Part shown: piece after piece, positions 36,502 to 46,027 of the stretch | Position numbering within the stretch: the first letter of the stretch is position 1 | How the letters are laid out: the number at the start of each line of letters is the position of its first letter | NCBI RefSeq assembly: GCF_014196845.1 | Contig: NZ_JACIEM010000004.1 | Coordinates: forward strand, 434,001 to 498,000 | Origin: Aurantimonas endophytica | Lineage (GTDB): Bacteria; Pseudomonadota; Alphaproteobacteria; Rhizobiales; Rhizobiaceae | Reading direction: 5' to 3' | DNA: 64,000 nt | Notes under the pieces: generated by a model | The model's input: the letters and a program-made list of their open reading frames with translations, nothing else | Told to the model about the DNA's origin: nothing | Database searches by the model: none | Program-made: the position numbers and the translations under genes

Positions 36502-37734
36502 TCAGGCCGGCGCCAGCACGCCGCGCTCCACCGGGGCTTCGCGGATCGGCCAGTGGACGATCGCCGCGAACAGTCCGAGCGCCACGCCCAGCCACCAGAC
36601 GACGTCGTAGGAGCCGTAGACTTCGTAGAGATAGCCGCCCAGCCAGACGCCGAGGAACGAGCCGATCTGGTGCGACAGGAAGACCAGACCGCCCAGCATG
36701 CCGAGATAGCGCGTGCCGAACATGATCGCGACGAGGGCGTTGGTCGGCGGCACGGTCGACAGCCACAACAGGCCCATGACGATCGAGAAGACGACGATGG
36801 TGGTCGGCGTGATCGGCGTCAGCAGGAAGGCCGTCACCGCGATCGAACGACCGATATAGATCAGCGCCAGGAAATGCGGCTTGGAATAGCGCTGGCCGAT
36901 CAGGCCGGAGCTGATCGAGCCGATGATGTTGAAGAAGCCGATCAGCGCCAGCGCCGTCACCGCCCAGACCGGGGCGACGCCGACATCGGCGATGAAGGCC
37001 GGGAAATGCGCTGTGATGAACGCCACCTGGAAGCCGCAGACGAAGAAGCCGGTGGTCAGCAGCAGATAGCCCTTGGTGGCGAAGGCCTCGCGCAATGCAG
37101 CGCCCATGGTCTGCGCCATCTCGACCCGCGCGGCCCCGGCGCTCGCGGCGTTGCCACGCAGCGCATAGGCGAGCAGCGGCACGAGCAGCATCATCGCCGA
37201 CAGGATCATGAGCGAATCCGACCAGCCATAGCTGTCGATCAGCGCCTGGCTGAGCGGCGCGAAGACGAACATGCCGGCCGATCCCGCGGCCGTGCCGAGG
37301 CCGAAGACGAAGGAGCGCTGCTCGGCCGAAACCCTGCGGGCGAAGGCCGCCAGCACGATGCCGAAGGAGCCGGCGGCGACGCCGAGCCCGACCAGAACGC
37401 CGGAGCCGATCACCAGCCAGAACGGCGTCGGCGCGACGGCGGTGATGGCGAGGCCCGCGGCGTAGAGGACGCCCGAGAGCACCAGCACGCGGGCGGTGCC
37501 GAACCTGTCGGCGATGGCGCCGAACAGCGGCTGGCCGAGGCCCCAGAAGAGGTTCTGCAGGGCGATGGCGAGAGCGAAATCCTCGCGGCTCCAGCCGTTG
37601 TCGGCCAGCATCGGAATCTGGAAGAAGCCGATCGCCGAGCGCGGCCCGAAAGTCAGGAGCGCGATCACGCAACCGGCTGAGATCGCCAGCCATGGCGCCG
37701 AGACGGTGCCTCTCGATCGCGTTGCCGCGTCCAT
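36502..37734 (-). CDS. MFS transporter
   Basis: ATG at 37734, with GGGGAG about 7 bases upstream, gives 410 residues and about 12 membrane helices. Typical MFS features include GQPLFGAIADRFGTARVLVL between helices 2 and 3 and a similar motif near GLIGQRYSKPHFL in the second half. It looks like the oxalate/formate or monocarboxylate-type branch, but the substrate cannot be told. It is divergent from panC. Confidence 0.85.
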   Translation of the reverse strand: MDAATRSRGTVSAPWLAISAGCVIALLTFGPRSAIGFFQIPMLADNGWSREDFALAIALQNLFWGLGQPLFGAIADRFGTARVLVLSGVLYAAGLAITAVAPTPFWLVIGSGVLVGLGVAAGSFGIVLAAFARRVSAEQRSFVFGLGTAAGSAGMFVFAPLSQALIDSYGWSDSLMILSAMMLLVPLLAYALRGNAASAGAARVEMAQTMGAALREAFATKGYLLLTTGFFVCGFQVAFITAHFPAFIADVGVAPVWAVTALALIGFFNIIGSISSGLIGQRYSKPHFLALIYIGRSIAVTAFLLTPITPTTIVVFSIVMGLLWLSTVPPTNALVAIMFGTRYLGMLGGLVFLSHQIGSFLGVWLGGYLYEVYGSYDVVWWLGVALGLFAAIVHWPIREAPVERGVLAPA

Positions 37735-37914
37735 GATGATTCTCCCCGCGTATGTTGATGCCATCCTATCGCCGCCGCGTGCGGTGCGACAACGCCTTGT
37801 GCTGATCGCAGGGATCAGCGCCGCGAATGGATCGCCGGGGTCGATGATCAGGAAAACCGTTCCCCGATGGCCGGCGGATGGTCTAGACAGCGCCAGGCCG
37901 AACGGGAGGACGCC

Positions 37915-38784
37915 TTGCAACGAATCGACCAGATCGCCGCACTACGCGCGGCGCTTGCGCCCATGCGGCGGGCCGGCGAGACGATCGGCCTGGTGCCGAC
38001 CATGGGCTATCTGCATGACGGGCACCTGGCGCTGGTGGAACGCGCCTGTGCCGAGTGCGACCGCGTCGTGGTGACGATCTTCGTTAACCCGACGCAGTTC
38101 GCCCCCGGCGAGGACCTCGACGCCTATCCGCGCGATCTCGCCGGCGACCTGGAGCGGCTGTCGGCCTATCCGGTCGATTTCGTCTTCGCGCCGACGGTAA
38201 GCGAGATGTATCCCGAGCCGATGCAGGCCTTCGTCGCGGCCGAGCCGCTCGGCGACATACTGATCGGCGAGCAGCGGCCCGGGCATTTCCGCGGCGTCGC
38301 GACGGTGGTGACAAAGCTGTTCAACATCGTCCAGCCGGACCGGGCCTATTTCGGCGAGAAGGATTTCCAGCAGCTGGCGGTGATCCGCCGCATGGTTGCG
38401 GATCTCGCCATGGCCGTCGAGATCGTCGCGGTGCCGACGGTGCGCGAGGCGGACGGGCTGGCGCTGTCGTCGCGCAACGTGCGGCTGTCGCCGGAGGATC
38501 GCGCGGCCGCCGCCGTGCTGGCGCGGGCGCTGGACGAGGGCGCGGCGATGATCGGCGCCGGGGAGGGCGACCCGGATAGGGTGCTGGCGGCGATGCGGGC
38601 GACCATCGAGGCCGAGCCACGAGCGAATCTACGCTCGCTCGATCTGCGCGACCCGGCGACGCTGGCGCCGGTTACGCGCATCGGCGCGCGGCCGGTGGTG
38701 ATGCTGGTGACGGCGAATTTCGGCGACGTGCTGCTGATCGACCAGCGCGTCGTCGAGGGAAATGACAAGGGAGTGACGCCATGA
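37915..38784 (+). CDS. panC: Pantothenate synthetase
   Basis: TTG at 37915 (GGGAGGA five bases upstream) gives 289 residues, the usual size; an ATG at 37867 would add 16 non-conserved residues. Motifs: [13 protein letters not shown] (ATP binding), [22 protein letters not shown]. It joins pantoate and beta-alanine. Its stop overlaps the panB start (ATGA). Confidence 0.95.
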   Translation: MQRIDQIAALRAALAPMRRAGETIGLVPTMGYLHDGHLALVERACAECDRVVVTIFVNPTQFAPGEDLDAYPRDLAGDLERLSAYPVDFVFAPTVSEMYPEPMQAFVAAEPLGDILIGEQRPGHFRGVATVVTKLFNIVQPDRAYFGEKDFQQLAVIRRMVADLAMAVEIVAVPTVREADGLALSSRNVRLSPEDRAAAAVLARALDEGAAMIGAGEGDPDRVLAAMRATIEAEPRANLRSLDLRDPATLAPVTRIGARPVVMLVTANFGDVLLIDQRVVEGNDKGVTP

Positions 38785-39599
38785 GTGCCGAGATCCGCAA
38801 GAAGCGGCTGACCGCGCCGGACATCAGGGCCCGCAAGGGCGCGACGCCCGTGGTCGCGGTCACCGCCTACAACGCCGTGATGGCGCGGCTGGTCGACCCC
38901 TATGTTGAGATCATCCTGGTCGGCGACAGCCTCGCCATGGTCGAGCACGGCATGGAGTCGACGCTCGGCGTCTCGCTGGAGCTGATGATCGCCCATGGCC
39001 GCGCCGTGATGGCCGGTGCGCCGGCGGCGCTGGTCGTCGTCGACCTGCCCTTCGGCAGCTACGAGGCCGGCCCGGCCGAGGCGTTCCGCACGGCGGCCCG
39101 CGTGATGGCCGAGACCGGCTGCGGCGCGGTGAAGCTCGAGGGCGGCGCCCACATGGCCGAGACCATCGCGTTTCTCGCCGAACGCGGCGTTCCGGTGATG
39201 GCGCATGTCGGGCTGACGCCGCAGGCGATGAACGCGCTCGGCGGCTTCAGGACGCAGGGCCATGACGAAGAGGGCCGCGCGGCGATCCTCGCCGATGCCC
39301 GCTCCGTCAGCGACGCCGGCGCCTTCGCCGTGGTGCTGGAAGGCATCGTCGAGCCGCTGGCCGTCGAGATCACCGCCGCCATCGCCGCCCCGACGATCGG
39401 CATCGGCGCAGCGGCAGCCTGCGACGGCCAGATCCTCGTGCTCGAAGACATGCTCGGCCTCACCGAACGCCCGCCCCGCTTCGTCAAGCGCTACGCCGAG
39501 TTGGGCGCGGCGGTGGAGAAGGCGGTCGGGGATTATGCGGAGGAGGTCAGGAGCCGGGCGTTCCCGGGGCCGGAGCATGTGTACAAGCCACGGGGGTGA
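38781..39599 (+). CDS. panB: 3-methyl-2-oxobutanoate hydroxymethyltransferase
   Basis: The 272-residue TIM-barrel product has [25 protein letters not shown] (metal-binding Asp), VKLEGG and HVGLTPQ motifs. It makes ketopantoate from 2-oxoisovalerate and methylenetetrahydrofolate, the first step to pantothenate. It overlaps panC by four bases. panE and panD are not in the window. Confidence 0.96.
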   Translation: MSAEIRKKRLTAPDIRARKGATPVVAVTAYNAVMARLVDPYVEIILVGDSLAMVEHGMESTLGVSLELMIAHGRAVMAGAPAALVVVDLPFGSYEAGPAEAFRTAARVMAETGCGAVKLEGGAHMAETIAFLAERGVPVMAHVGLTPQAMNALGGFRTQGHDEEGRAAILADARSVSDAGAFAVVLEGIVEPLAVEITAAIAAPTIGIGAAAACDGQILVLEDMLGLTERPPRFVKRYAELGAAVEKAVGDYAEEVRSRAFPGPEHVYKPRG

Positions 39600-39635
39600 G
39601 GGGCGAAGTTGCGCTCTCCGACTTCGGTCTGAACC

Positions 39636-40262
39636 TCAGGGGCCCATCCGGACGAAGACGGGGTCTTCCTCCGCGCCCTCGTCAGCGGTTTCGTCTGTCG
39701 CCAGCCTGATGGCCTGCCAGGCGGTGTCGGCGCCGCGAACGCCGAAGTCCTCGTCCATCCAGCGAATGAAGGTCCGCGTCCCCATCATCGTAAGGTCTGC
39801 GCGAACGGCCCTGACGGCATCGCGTGCGTCACGGTCGTCGACGATGACGATGATCTCTTCACCCAGCAGAAGCGCCTGCTTCAACACCTGGACGGCTGCA
39901 AGGAGGCTTCGTTCGCCACGGTCGTTCCACGATGGACGCAGATCGTCCGGCTTCCCAGCGCGCTCCCAGAGTCGCATTTCGCGGTCATATCGTGCGCCTT
40001 CGGCAGTCGCCAGGATTGTGAGCCTGGCGCGGTTCTTCGTCAGCCAGGCGCCGACATAGGTACGCGTCACGCGCCGCTGGTCTTTGCCTTCGCCGGGCTC
40101 GCGGGTGGCTTCTGCGACAACCATGTCGGTGATCGTCACCGCGCATCCCGGCTCGAACAGCCAGTCCAAGGCCTCGATGCACCCCAGCAGCGATAGCGGC
40201 GTGTTGTCCATAATCAGGAAGCGCGGGGTCCTGATATCGGAAGCGTCGGGACGGTCGATCAC
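39636..40262 (-). CDS. PIN-domain toxin candidate (DUF3368-like)
   Basis: The 208-residue product has acidic residues at the PIN positions: Asp19 (FLIMDNTPLSLLG), Glu51 (VVAEATR), Glu117 (NDRGERSLLAA) and Asp142/143 (VDDRDARDA), the last two resembling DUF3368-type PIN proteins. It is longer than a typical VapC (about 130-150). The GTG start overlaps the stop of a Phd-like antitoxin gene (GTGA). It is probably a Mg-dependent ribonuclease toxin; that is inference from fold and pairing. Confidence 0.7.
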   Translation of the reverse strand: MIDRPDASDIRTPRFLIMDNTPLSLLGCIEALDWLFEPGCAVTITDMVVAEATREPGEGKDQRRVTRTYVGAWLTKNRARLTILATAEGARYDREMRLWERAGKPDDLRPSWNDRGERSLLAAVQVLKQALLLGEEIIVIVDDRDARDAVRAVRADLTMMGTRTFIRWMDEDFGVRGADTAWQAIRLATDETADEGAEEDPVFVRMGP

Positions 40263-40609
40263 GGAACTCTTCGCCCGACCTTCTGGCGCACGGCGGCAAG
40301 TTCCGCTTCGACCGCGGCGTCGTTCGTCCCAGCCAGGGCATCGTCCGCCATTTGCCGGGCGGCGGTCCGGAAGTCCGTGACATCGTAGCCGAGCGGATCC
40401 GGAACATGCCGGACGGTGACCGCGCTGCGGGCAAGCAAGGATGGCGGCACGGCCTCCTTCGCGATGCGCTTCAGCCGGCAGAATTCCTCCACCGACAGCA
40501 TGACGTTCCGCGGCTTGCCATGGGAAGTGATCACGGCGCCCTCGCGGGAGGCGGCCCGCTGAACGTCGCCGGTCTGTTTCTGAAGGTCGATCGACGTGAA
40601 AGCCTGCAT
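40259..40609 (-). CDS. Phd/YefM-like antitoxin
   Basis: The 116-residue product has the Phd/YefM N-terminus (TSIDLQKQTGDVQRAA, then VITSHGKPRNVMLSVEEF), the DNA-binding fold of the prevent-host-death family. The C-terminal 70 residues would bind and neutralise the PIN protein and are longer than usual. AGGAGG lies five bases before ATG at 40609, and a palindromic operator lies 18 bases further up. Confidence 0.82.
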   Translation of the reverse strand: MQAFTSIDLQKQTGDVQRAASREGAVITSHGKPRNVMLSVEEFCRLKRIAKEAVPPSLLARSAVTVRHVPDPLGYDVTDFRTAARQMADDALAGTNDAAVEAELAAVRQKVGRRVP

Positions 40610-40626
40610 GCGAGCCTCCTGATCTG

Positions 40627-40645
40627 AAGACGTATTATACGTCTT
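40627..40645. promoter_or_regulatory. Palindromic operator of the Phd/PIN operon
   Basis: AAGACGTA (40627-40634) and TACGTCTT (40638-40645) are a perfect inverted repeat with a three-base TTA centre; CTG and CAG extend it with one extra T on the right. The position 18 bases upstream of the antitoxin start fits autorepression. Confidence 0.7.
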
Positions 40646-40706
40646 TCAGCATCCGGCGACAACGCGCTAACAGCGGTCGCTTCGCTTCAGCCCGTTATCG
40701 CGCCCC

Positions 40707-41222
40707 TCACAACACCAGCGGCAGCACGAAGGGCGTGCCGGAATACGCCTCTTCCCCGCGGCCGATCGAGCGGATCGCGTCGACCATGCGGCCGCCGCGG
40801 CCGAGGCGGTCGTCGGCGAAGGCGACGAGGCGGGCGTTGGGGGTGGCGGAGGGCGCGCGACGGCGCAGCTCTTCCGCGAGGGCCTGTTCGTCGAGGTCGG
40901 GGTTGATCGCCATCGCGGTGATGTAGGCGGCGGCGGTGGAGCGGCTGATCCCGGCGAAGCAGTGGATCGCCAGCGGCTTCTCGCGGTTCCAGCGTGCGCC
41001 GAATTCCAGCAGCTGGTCGATGTGGTGCACCGCCGGCGCGGTCATGCCGTCGATCTCCTCGACGATGTCGTTGAAGCCGAGGAAGAGATGCCGGTCCGCC
41101 GCGATCGACGGAGGGCGGGGCACCGGCGTATCGGCATTGATCAGCGTCACGAGGTCGAGCGCGCCGTGGTCGGCGACGGTCGTGTGAAGTTCGGCGAGGG
41201 AGGAAACGACGAGATAGGTCAT
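40707..41222 (-). CDS. Tyrosine-phosphatase-like protein
   Basis: The 171-residue product has the CX5R phosphatase loop HCFAGISRS (Cys88, Arg94) and a plausible general-acid region (GFNDIVEE, about 49-56). It belongs to the dual-specificity or tyrosine-phosphatase-like fold seen alone in many rhizobia. The substrate is unknown. It lies 32 bases before the HD hydrolase gene's stop, on the same strand, probably in one transcript with ygfZ and that gene. Confidence 0.85.
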   Translation of the reverse strand: MTYLVVSSLAELHTTVADHGALDLVTLINADTPVPRPPSIAADRHLFLGFNDIVEEIDGMTAPAVHHIDQLLEFGARWNREKPLAIHCFAGISRSTAAAYITAMAINPDLDEQALAEELRRRAPSATPNARLVAFADDRLGRGGRMVDAIRSIGRGEEAYSGTPFVLPLVL

Positions 41223-41254
41223 GGGCTCACACTATGGGTCGCGACGGGCCGAAG

Positions 41255-41899
41255 TCATCCCCGCAAGGCGGCGCGTGCGACATCGTGTGCGCCGGCCCGA
41301 CACTCTGCGTCGAGCGCGGCGAAGCGGGCGAGGAAGGCTTTTTCGGTGGCGGCGATCGGCACGGGCGTGAAGGCGGCGGGCTCGACCAGCTCGGCGGCCG
41401 GCCTGCCAAAGAAGGTTGCGGCTTCCTTGGCCGCGAAGCCCGCCAGCAGGACCGCCTCGTGATAGGCCGAGACGCGGTCGGCGGCCTTGATCGCCTTCTC
41501 CACACCGGCGGGCAGGGACGGCGGCAGGCCGAAGCGGAGATTCACCGCCGCCTGCAGGCGCTGCTCCACAAGCTTGTAGTCGCCGCCCATGACGCTCTTG
41601 AAGGGCGAGATCATGTCGCCGATGACGTATTCCGGCGCGTCGTGCAGGAGGGCGGCGAGGCACCAGCGCGGCTCGGCGCCGCTGGCGGCCACCAGCGTCT
41701 CGACGATCAGCGAATGCTGGGCGACCGAGAAGGCATGGTCGCCGCGCGTCTGGCCGTTCCAGCGGGCAACGCGCGCCAGCCCATGGGCGATGTCCTCGAT
41801 CTCGACGTCGAGCGGCGAGGGATCGAGCAGGTCGAGCCGGCGGCCGGACAGCATGCGCTGCCAGACCCGGGCGGGCTTGCTCCCCGCCGTGCGGCTCAT
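41255..41899 (-). CDS. HD-domain hydrolase, YfbR-like
   Basis: The 214-residue product has the HD metal motif: His62 (VAQHSLIV), His86-Asp87 (LLHDAPE) and a later Asp (AADRVSAY). It resembles YfbR-type 5'-nucleotidases that act on deoxynucleoside monophosphates. ygfZ ends four bases into it (ATGA). An N-terminal segment (SGRRLDLLDPSPLDVEIEDI) is typical of this group. Confidence 0.87.
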   Translation of the reverse strand: MSRTAGSKPARVWQRMLSGRRLDLLDPSPLDVEIEDIAHGLARVARWNGQTRGDHAFSVAQHSLIVETLVAASGAEPRWCLAALLHDAPEYVIGDMISPFKSVMGGDYKLVEQRLQAAVNLRFGLPPSLPAGVEKAIKAADRVSAYHEAVLLAGFAAKEAATFFGRPAAELVEPAAFTPVPIAATEKAFLARFAALDAECRAGAHDVARAALRG

Positions 41900-42762
41900 T
41901 CGGCGTCTCCGGCGGCGTCGGCCGTTGTGCCCGCAGCAACGGGTTCTGGCAGCGCGAAGCCGGCCCAGGGCGGCACGGTCGCGGTGACGCTGACGCCGTC
42001 CGCCGTCAGCTCGGCATCCGCCACCAGCGCGTCGGCCAGCTTGTCGATGCGGATCAGCGCGAAGCCGTCGCAGCCGGACGCCGAGAGCACCGTGCCGATC
42101 GTCCGGCCACCGGCTTCGATGTTCACCCCGGGGGTCAGGTGCCCGTCGGCCTCGACCAGCATCAGCCGGCGCCGCGCCGTGCCGCGGTGCTGCATGCGCG
42201 AGACGACTTCCTGGCCGACGAAGCAGCCCTTCTTGAAGGAGACGCCGCCATTCTGGTCGAGCAGCACGTCGTGCGGGAAGACTTCAGAACCGGGATAGTC
42301 GGTATCCGATTCGGCGATGCCGGCGCGGATCCGCAGCCGCTCGAAATCGGCCGGCTCCGCCTCGGCGGCGCCCTCCGGTGGGGCGCCGTAGACGCGCCAG
42401 ACAGGATCGGGAAAGCGCTGGTCGCGCAATGCGTCGACTGCATCGAGGTCCTCGTCCCAGACCGCGTAGATGGGCTCGTCGCCGGGCTCGATCGCCACCT
42501 TGGTGCGCAGCCGGTAGAGCGCGAGACGCTTGGCGAAAGCCTCGACGGCCGCTTTGGCAATATCCAGCCGGAAGCCGCCCGGCACCCGCCCGATGAGGAA
42601 CTCGAACAGGATCTTGCCCTGCGGCGTGAGCAGCGCGGAGGGACGCATCTCGCCTTCGGCCAGGCTGTCGAGATCGGCAGTGACCAGCGTCTGCAGGAAA
42701 TGTTCGGCGGGCTCGCCGGTGACGAGGAGGGTGGCGCGATCCGCGAGGCGGGCGACGGGCAT
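41896..42762 (-). CDS. ygfZ: Folate-binding protein YgfZ
   Basis: ATG at 42762 gives 288 residues. The GcvT-like fold carries the YgfZ motif KGCFVGQEVVSRMQHRG with the conserved cysteine. YgfZ uses tetrahydrofolate and supports maturation of some iron-sulfur enzymes. An upstream ATG at 42792 is possible, but homologues begin near MPVARLADRA. It overlaps the HD hydrolase gene by four bases and is divergent from pyrC. Confidence 0.9.
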   Translation of the reverse strand: MPVARLADRATLLVTGEPAEHFLQTLVTADLDSLAEGEMRPSALLTPQGKILFEFLIGRVPGGFRLDIAKAAVEAFAKRLALYRLRTKVAIEPGDEPIYAVWDEDLDAVDALRDQRFPDPVWRVYGAPPEGAAEAEPADFERLRIRAGIAESDTDYPGSEVFPHDVLLDQNGGVSFKKGCFVGQEVVSRMQHRGTARRRLMLVEADGHLTPGVNIEAGGRTIGTVLSASGCDGFALIRIDKLADALVADAELTADGVSVTATVPPWAGFALPEPVAAGTTADAAGDAE

Positions 42763-42836
42763 GGGGCAGCTCGCTTGTGTGACCAGGCGCATTTACGTAA
42801 GCCGGGCGCGCCGGCGGAACAAGCGGAGAGACGACG

Positions 42837-44174
42837 ATGGCGACAACCTACGACACGCTGCTGACCGGCGGGACGGTGGTAAACCAGGATGGCGCGGGGA
42901 TTCGCGACATCGGCATCAGCGGCGGGCGCATCGTCGCGATCGGGTCGCTGGACCCCGCATCGGCCGGCGCGGTCGTCGACTGCACTGGGCTGCACATCCT
43001 GCCGGGCGTGATCGACAGCCAGGTGCATTTCCGCGAGCCGGGCGCCGAGCACAAGGAGGATCTGGAGACCGGATCGCGCGCCGCGGTGCTGGGCGGCGTC
43101 ACCTGCGTCTTCGAGATGCCGAACACCGACCCGCTGACCACCAGCGAGGCGGCGCTCGCCGACAAGGTCCGGCGCGGCAGCAAGCGCATGCATTGCGACT
43201 TCGCCTTCTGGGTCGGCGGCACGCGCGACAATGTCGCCGACATCCGCGAGCTCGAGCGCCTGCCGGGCGCCGCCGGCATCAAGGTGTTCATGGGCTCTTC
43301 CACCGGTTCGCTGCTGGTCGAGGACGACGACGGCGTGCGCGAGATCCTGTCGGCGACCCGCCGCCGTGCCGCCTTCCATTCCGAGGACGAGTTCCGCCTG
43401 CGCGAGCGCGCCGGGCTGAGGGTTGCCGGCGATCCTTCCTCGCACCCGGTCTGGCGCGACGAGATCGCGGCGCTGCGCTGCACCGAGCGGCTGGTCGCCA
43501 TCGCCGAGGAGACCGGCGCGCGCATCCACGTGCTGCACATCTCGACGGCAGAGGAGATCGACTTTCTCGCCGCCCACAAGCGCAACGCCACCTGCGAGGC
43601 GACTCCGCATCATCTGACACTGACCGCCGACGACTATGCCAACCTCGGCACCAAGCTGCAGATGAACCCGCCGGTGCGCGAGTCCCGCCACCGCGACGGC
43701 GTCTGGCGCGGTATCGCGGCGGGCGTCGTCGACGTGCTCGGCTCCGACCACGCCCCGCACACGCTGGAGGAGAAGGCGAAGCCTTATCCTCAGTCGCCGT
43801 CGGGCATGACCGGCGTGCAGACGCTGGTGCCGATCATGCTCGACCATGTCGCCAACGGCCGGCTGAGTCTCGCGCGCTTCGTCGACCTCACCTCGGCCGG
43901 CCCGCAGCGCATCTTCGGCCTCGCCGGCAAGGGCCGCATCGCGCTCGGCTACGACGCCGACCTCACCATCGTCGACCTGAAGCGGGAATCCACGATCACG
44001 AACGACTGGATCGGCTCGCGCGCGCAGTGGACGCCCTATGACGGCAGGCGGGTCACCGGCTGGCCGGTCGGCACCTTCGTGCGCGGCAACCGCGTCATGT
44101 GGGAGGGCGAGATCGTCGAGGGCGGTGAGGGCCAGCCGGCGGAATTCGTCGAGACGCTGGCGCCGCTGCGCTGA
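42837..44174 (+). CDS. pyrC: Dihydroorotase
   Basis: The 445-residue product is a class I dihydroorotase: metal-binding DSQVHFREPG, the family lysine region HKEDLETGSRAA, histidines at VLHIST and TPHHL, and the active-site GSDHAPHT. It closes carbamoyl aspartate to dihydroorotate in pyrimidine synthesis. In many rhizobia plsY follows pyrC; here an ankyrin gene follows instead. It could also be an allantoinase-like relative, but pattern and length favour dihydroorotase. Confidence 0.9.
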   Translation: MATTYDTLLTGGTVVNQDGAGIRDIGISGGRIVAIGSLDPASAGAVVDCTGLHILPGVIDSQVHFREPGAEHKEDLETGSRAAVLGGVTCVFEMPNTDPLTTSEAALADKVRRGSKRMHCDFAFWVGGTRDNVADIRELERLPGAAGIKVFMGSSTGSLLVEDDDGVREILSATRRRAAFHSEDEFRLRERAGLRVAGDPSSHPVWRDEIAALRCTERLVAIAEETGARIHVLHISTAEEIDFLAAHKRNATCEATPHHLTLTADDYANLGTKLQMNPPVRESRHRDGVWRGIAAGVVDVLGSDHAPHTLEEKAKPYPQSPSGMTGVQTLVPIMLDHVANGRLSLARFVDLTSAGPQRIFGLAGKGRIALGYDADLTIVDLKRESTITNDWIGSRAQWTPYDGRRVTGWPVGTFVRGNRVMWEGEIVEGGEGQPAEFVETLAPLR

Positions 44175-44212
44175 GACGCCGGCGACCGGCATCAGTTTCC
44201 GAGGAGCATTCG

Positions 44213-44749
44213 ATGACCGACGACGACGCTATGGATCCCGCCGCGATCGAGGAAGCCACACAGGCGCTGGCAGCCAGGGTCTTCGATGCCGCCCGCAACG
44301 GCGACAGCGAAGCGATGACGGCGTTCCTCGACCAGGGCCTGCCGGCGAATTTCCGCAACGACAAGGGCGACAGCCTGCTGATGCTGGCGAGCTATCACGG
44401 CCATGTGGCGCTGACCGAGCTGCTGCTGACGCGCGGCGCCGATCCGGAGCTGGTCAACGATCGCGGCCAGACGCCGCTGGCAGGCGCCGCGTTCAAGGGA
44501 GAGGCCGAGATCGCCCGGCTGCTGCTGGATCATGGCGCCAAGGTCGACGGGGCTGGCCCGGACGGGCGCACGCCGCTGATGATGGCGGCTATGTTCAACC
44601 GCACGGAGCTCGTCGACTGCCTGCTGGAGCGTGGGGCCGACATTGCCGCCCGCACCCCGGAAGGCACGACGGCGCGTGATGCTGCGGCGGTGATGGGCGC
44701 GGCGGACGCGATCGCGCTGCTCGACGCGCGGCTGGCCGGATCAGCCTAG
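44213..44749 (+). CDS. Ankyrin-repeat protein
   Basis: The 178-residue product has an N-terminal helix (RVFDAARNGDSEAMTAFL) and about three ankyrin units (KGDSLLMLASYHGHVALTEL, RGQTPLAGAAFKGEAEIARL, DGRTPLMMAAMFNRTELVDC) with no signal peptide. It is a cytoplasmic protein-contact module; partner unknown. It follows pyrC after 38 bases and may share its transcript. Confidence 0.88.
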   Translation: MTDDDAMDPAAIEEATQALAARVFDAARNGDSEAMTAFLDQGLPANFRNDKGDSLLMLASYHGHVALTELLLTRGADPELVNDRGQTPLAGAAFKGEAEIARLLLDHGAKVDGAGPDGRTPLMMAAMFNRTELVDCLLERGADIAARTPEGTTARDAAAVMGAADAIALLDARLAGSA

Positions 44750-44758
44750 CGGCAAACG

Positions 44759-45607
44759 TCAGTCGCCGCTGACGAAGAACGCCAGGCGGCCATCCGGCGT
44801 GATGCCGAGCCGGTAGAAATTGTAGCCGCCGAAATCCAGCATTCCCTGGTAGTCCCCGGCGGTCACAAGCTCGAAAAGCTCGACCTTCTGCGGCGCCGTC
44901 AGATCCTCGAGATGAACCTGGGTGAAATACGGCCAGACGAAAATCTCGTTCGGCGCGTTCGGCTCGACGCGGGCATGGCCGGCCTCGAGGATCTCCAGCA
45001 TGATCGCCAGCGTCTCGACGCCGTCGCCGTCGCCGGAGCTGGCCTTGAGAAACTCGATCGGGTCGTCGATGGTCGGGCCGAAGCTGAGCACCGTGCCGTC
45101 CTCGCCGGTTTCGATATAGGGCCGCAGACGCTCGATCTCGCCGCTGCGCGCGATCTCGATCAGCCTGGACCGCAGGTCGCGCACCGGGCGCGGCAGGGAC
45201 TCCTCCCCATAGGCGATGTCGGCGGCCAGTGGCTCGGCAGCTGCGGCGCCATCGCGGAACGGCGTCGGAGCGGTTTCGTCGCTGGTGGCGGGACGCTGGT
45301 CCGGCTGCGCATCATCCCCCTCGGCGGGGGCCGCAGCGTCGTCCGCTTCATCGGCGGGCGACAGCGGCACCTCGCCGGCGTCGGTGCCTTCGTGCACGGG
45401 AGATGACGGAAGCTGCGAAGGCGTGGTCGCAGGCGCGGCCCCCGGGAGCGGCGGCAGCGGCACGGCGATGATCCCCTCCCGGGAATCCGAGCGTCCCTCG
45501 CCGGGATCGATCCGCGAGAAGGCGGCAACGGGAGTTGCCGCGGCAAATACCGGCAGGACAAGAGCGATCGTCAGGACGAAGTTGGTACGGCGCACAGGCG
45601 TCAGCAC
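44759..45607 (-). CDS. Conserved rhizobial exported protein of unknown function
   Basis: The 282-residue product has a signal peptide (VLTIALVLPVFAAATPVAAF), a Pro/Ala/Asp/Glu-rich spacer (about 45-130), and a conserved C-terminal domain (about 138-282) with FGPTIDDPIEFLKASSGDG, EILEAGHARVEPN, IFVWPYFTQVHLEDLTAPQK and a final YRLGITPDGRLAFFVSGD. I have seen this C-terminal pattern in other rhizobia but know no function for it. The stop is 9 bases from the convergent ankyrin gene. Confidence 0.75.
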   Translation of the reverse strand: MLTPVRRTNFVLTIALVLPVFAAATPVAAFSRIDPGEGRSDSREGIIAVPLPPLPGAAPATTPSQLPSSPVHEGTDAGEVPLSPADEADDAAAPAEGDDAQPDQRPATSDETAPTPFRDGAAAAEPLAADIAYGEESLPRPVRDLRSRLIEIARSGEIERLRPYIETGEDGTVLSFGPTIDDPIEFLKASSGDGDGVETLAIMLEILEAGHARVEPNAPNEIFVWPYFTQVHLEDLTAPQKVELFELVTAGDYQGMLDFGGYNFYRLGITPDGRLAFFVSGD

Positions 45608-45662
45608 CTTCAGAGGGCGGCTGCCGGCACGGCCGGCATGGGGGACGAAAACGGGCGGGCGA

Positions 45663-45923
45663 TTACTGGATGGTCCGGTCCGAGCGGAATTCGCCGAACT
45701 CGATTCGCTGGCGCAGCGACTCGACCATCGTCAACACGTCGTCTTCGCCGTGCAGGCGGATCAGCTCGGTCAGCGCGGTGGTGATCGCGGTCTCGGCGAG
45801 GATCTCCGCCTCGATTCCGTCGGAGATGCCGTCGGCCCAGGCTTCGTTATGGTACTCGAACGCGACCTGCTTCTTCTCGGCCTGGATCAGCTCTTCCAGC
45901 TCGGCCCCGTGCAAATCGATCAT
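45663..45923 (-). CDS. Small conserved protein of unknown function
   Basis: The 86-residue product is acidic and helical (ELEELIQAEKKQVAFEYHNE, then DGIEAEILAETAITTALTEL), with no signal peptide or cysteine. It is similar in style to small rhizobial proteins lacking an assigned family. It lies between two exported-protein genes on the same strand. Confidence 0.65.
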   Translation of the reverse strand: MIDLHGAELEELIQAEKKQVAFEYHNEAWADGISDGIEAEILAETAITTALTELIRLHGEDDVLTMVESLRQRIEFGEFRSDRTIQ

Positions 45924-46027
45924 CTGAACCCCTCAATTGCAGCCTTTCGGCTTCACGTCCCGTTAAGGTCCCTAGCACGATCCGGGCGCGAAAATCGTCG
46001 CACTCTTCCGAAATCGTTAACCCCACC

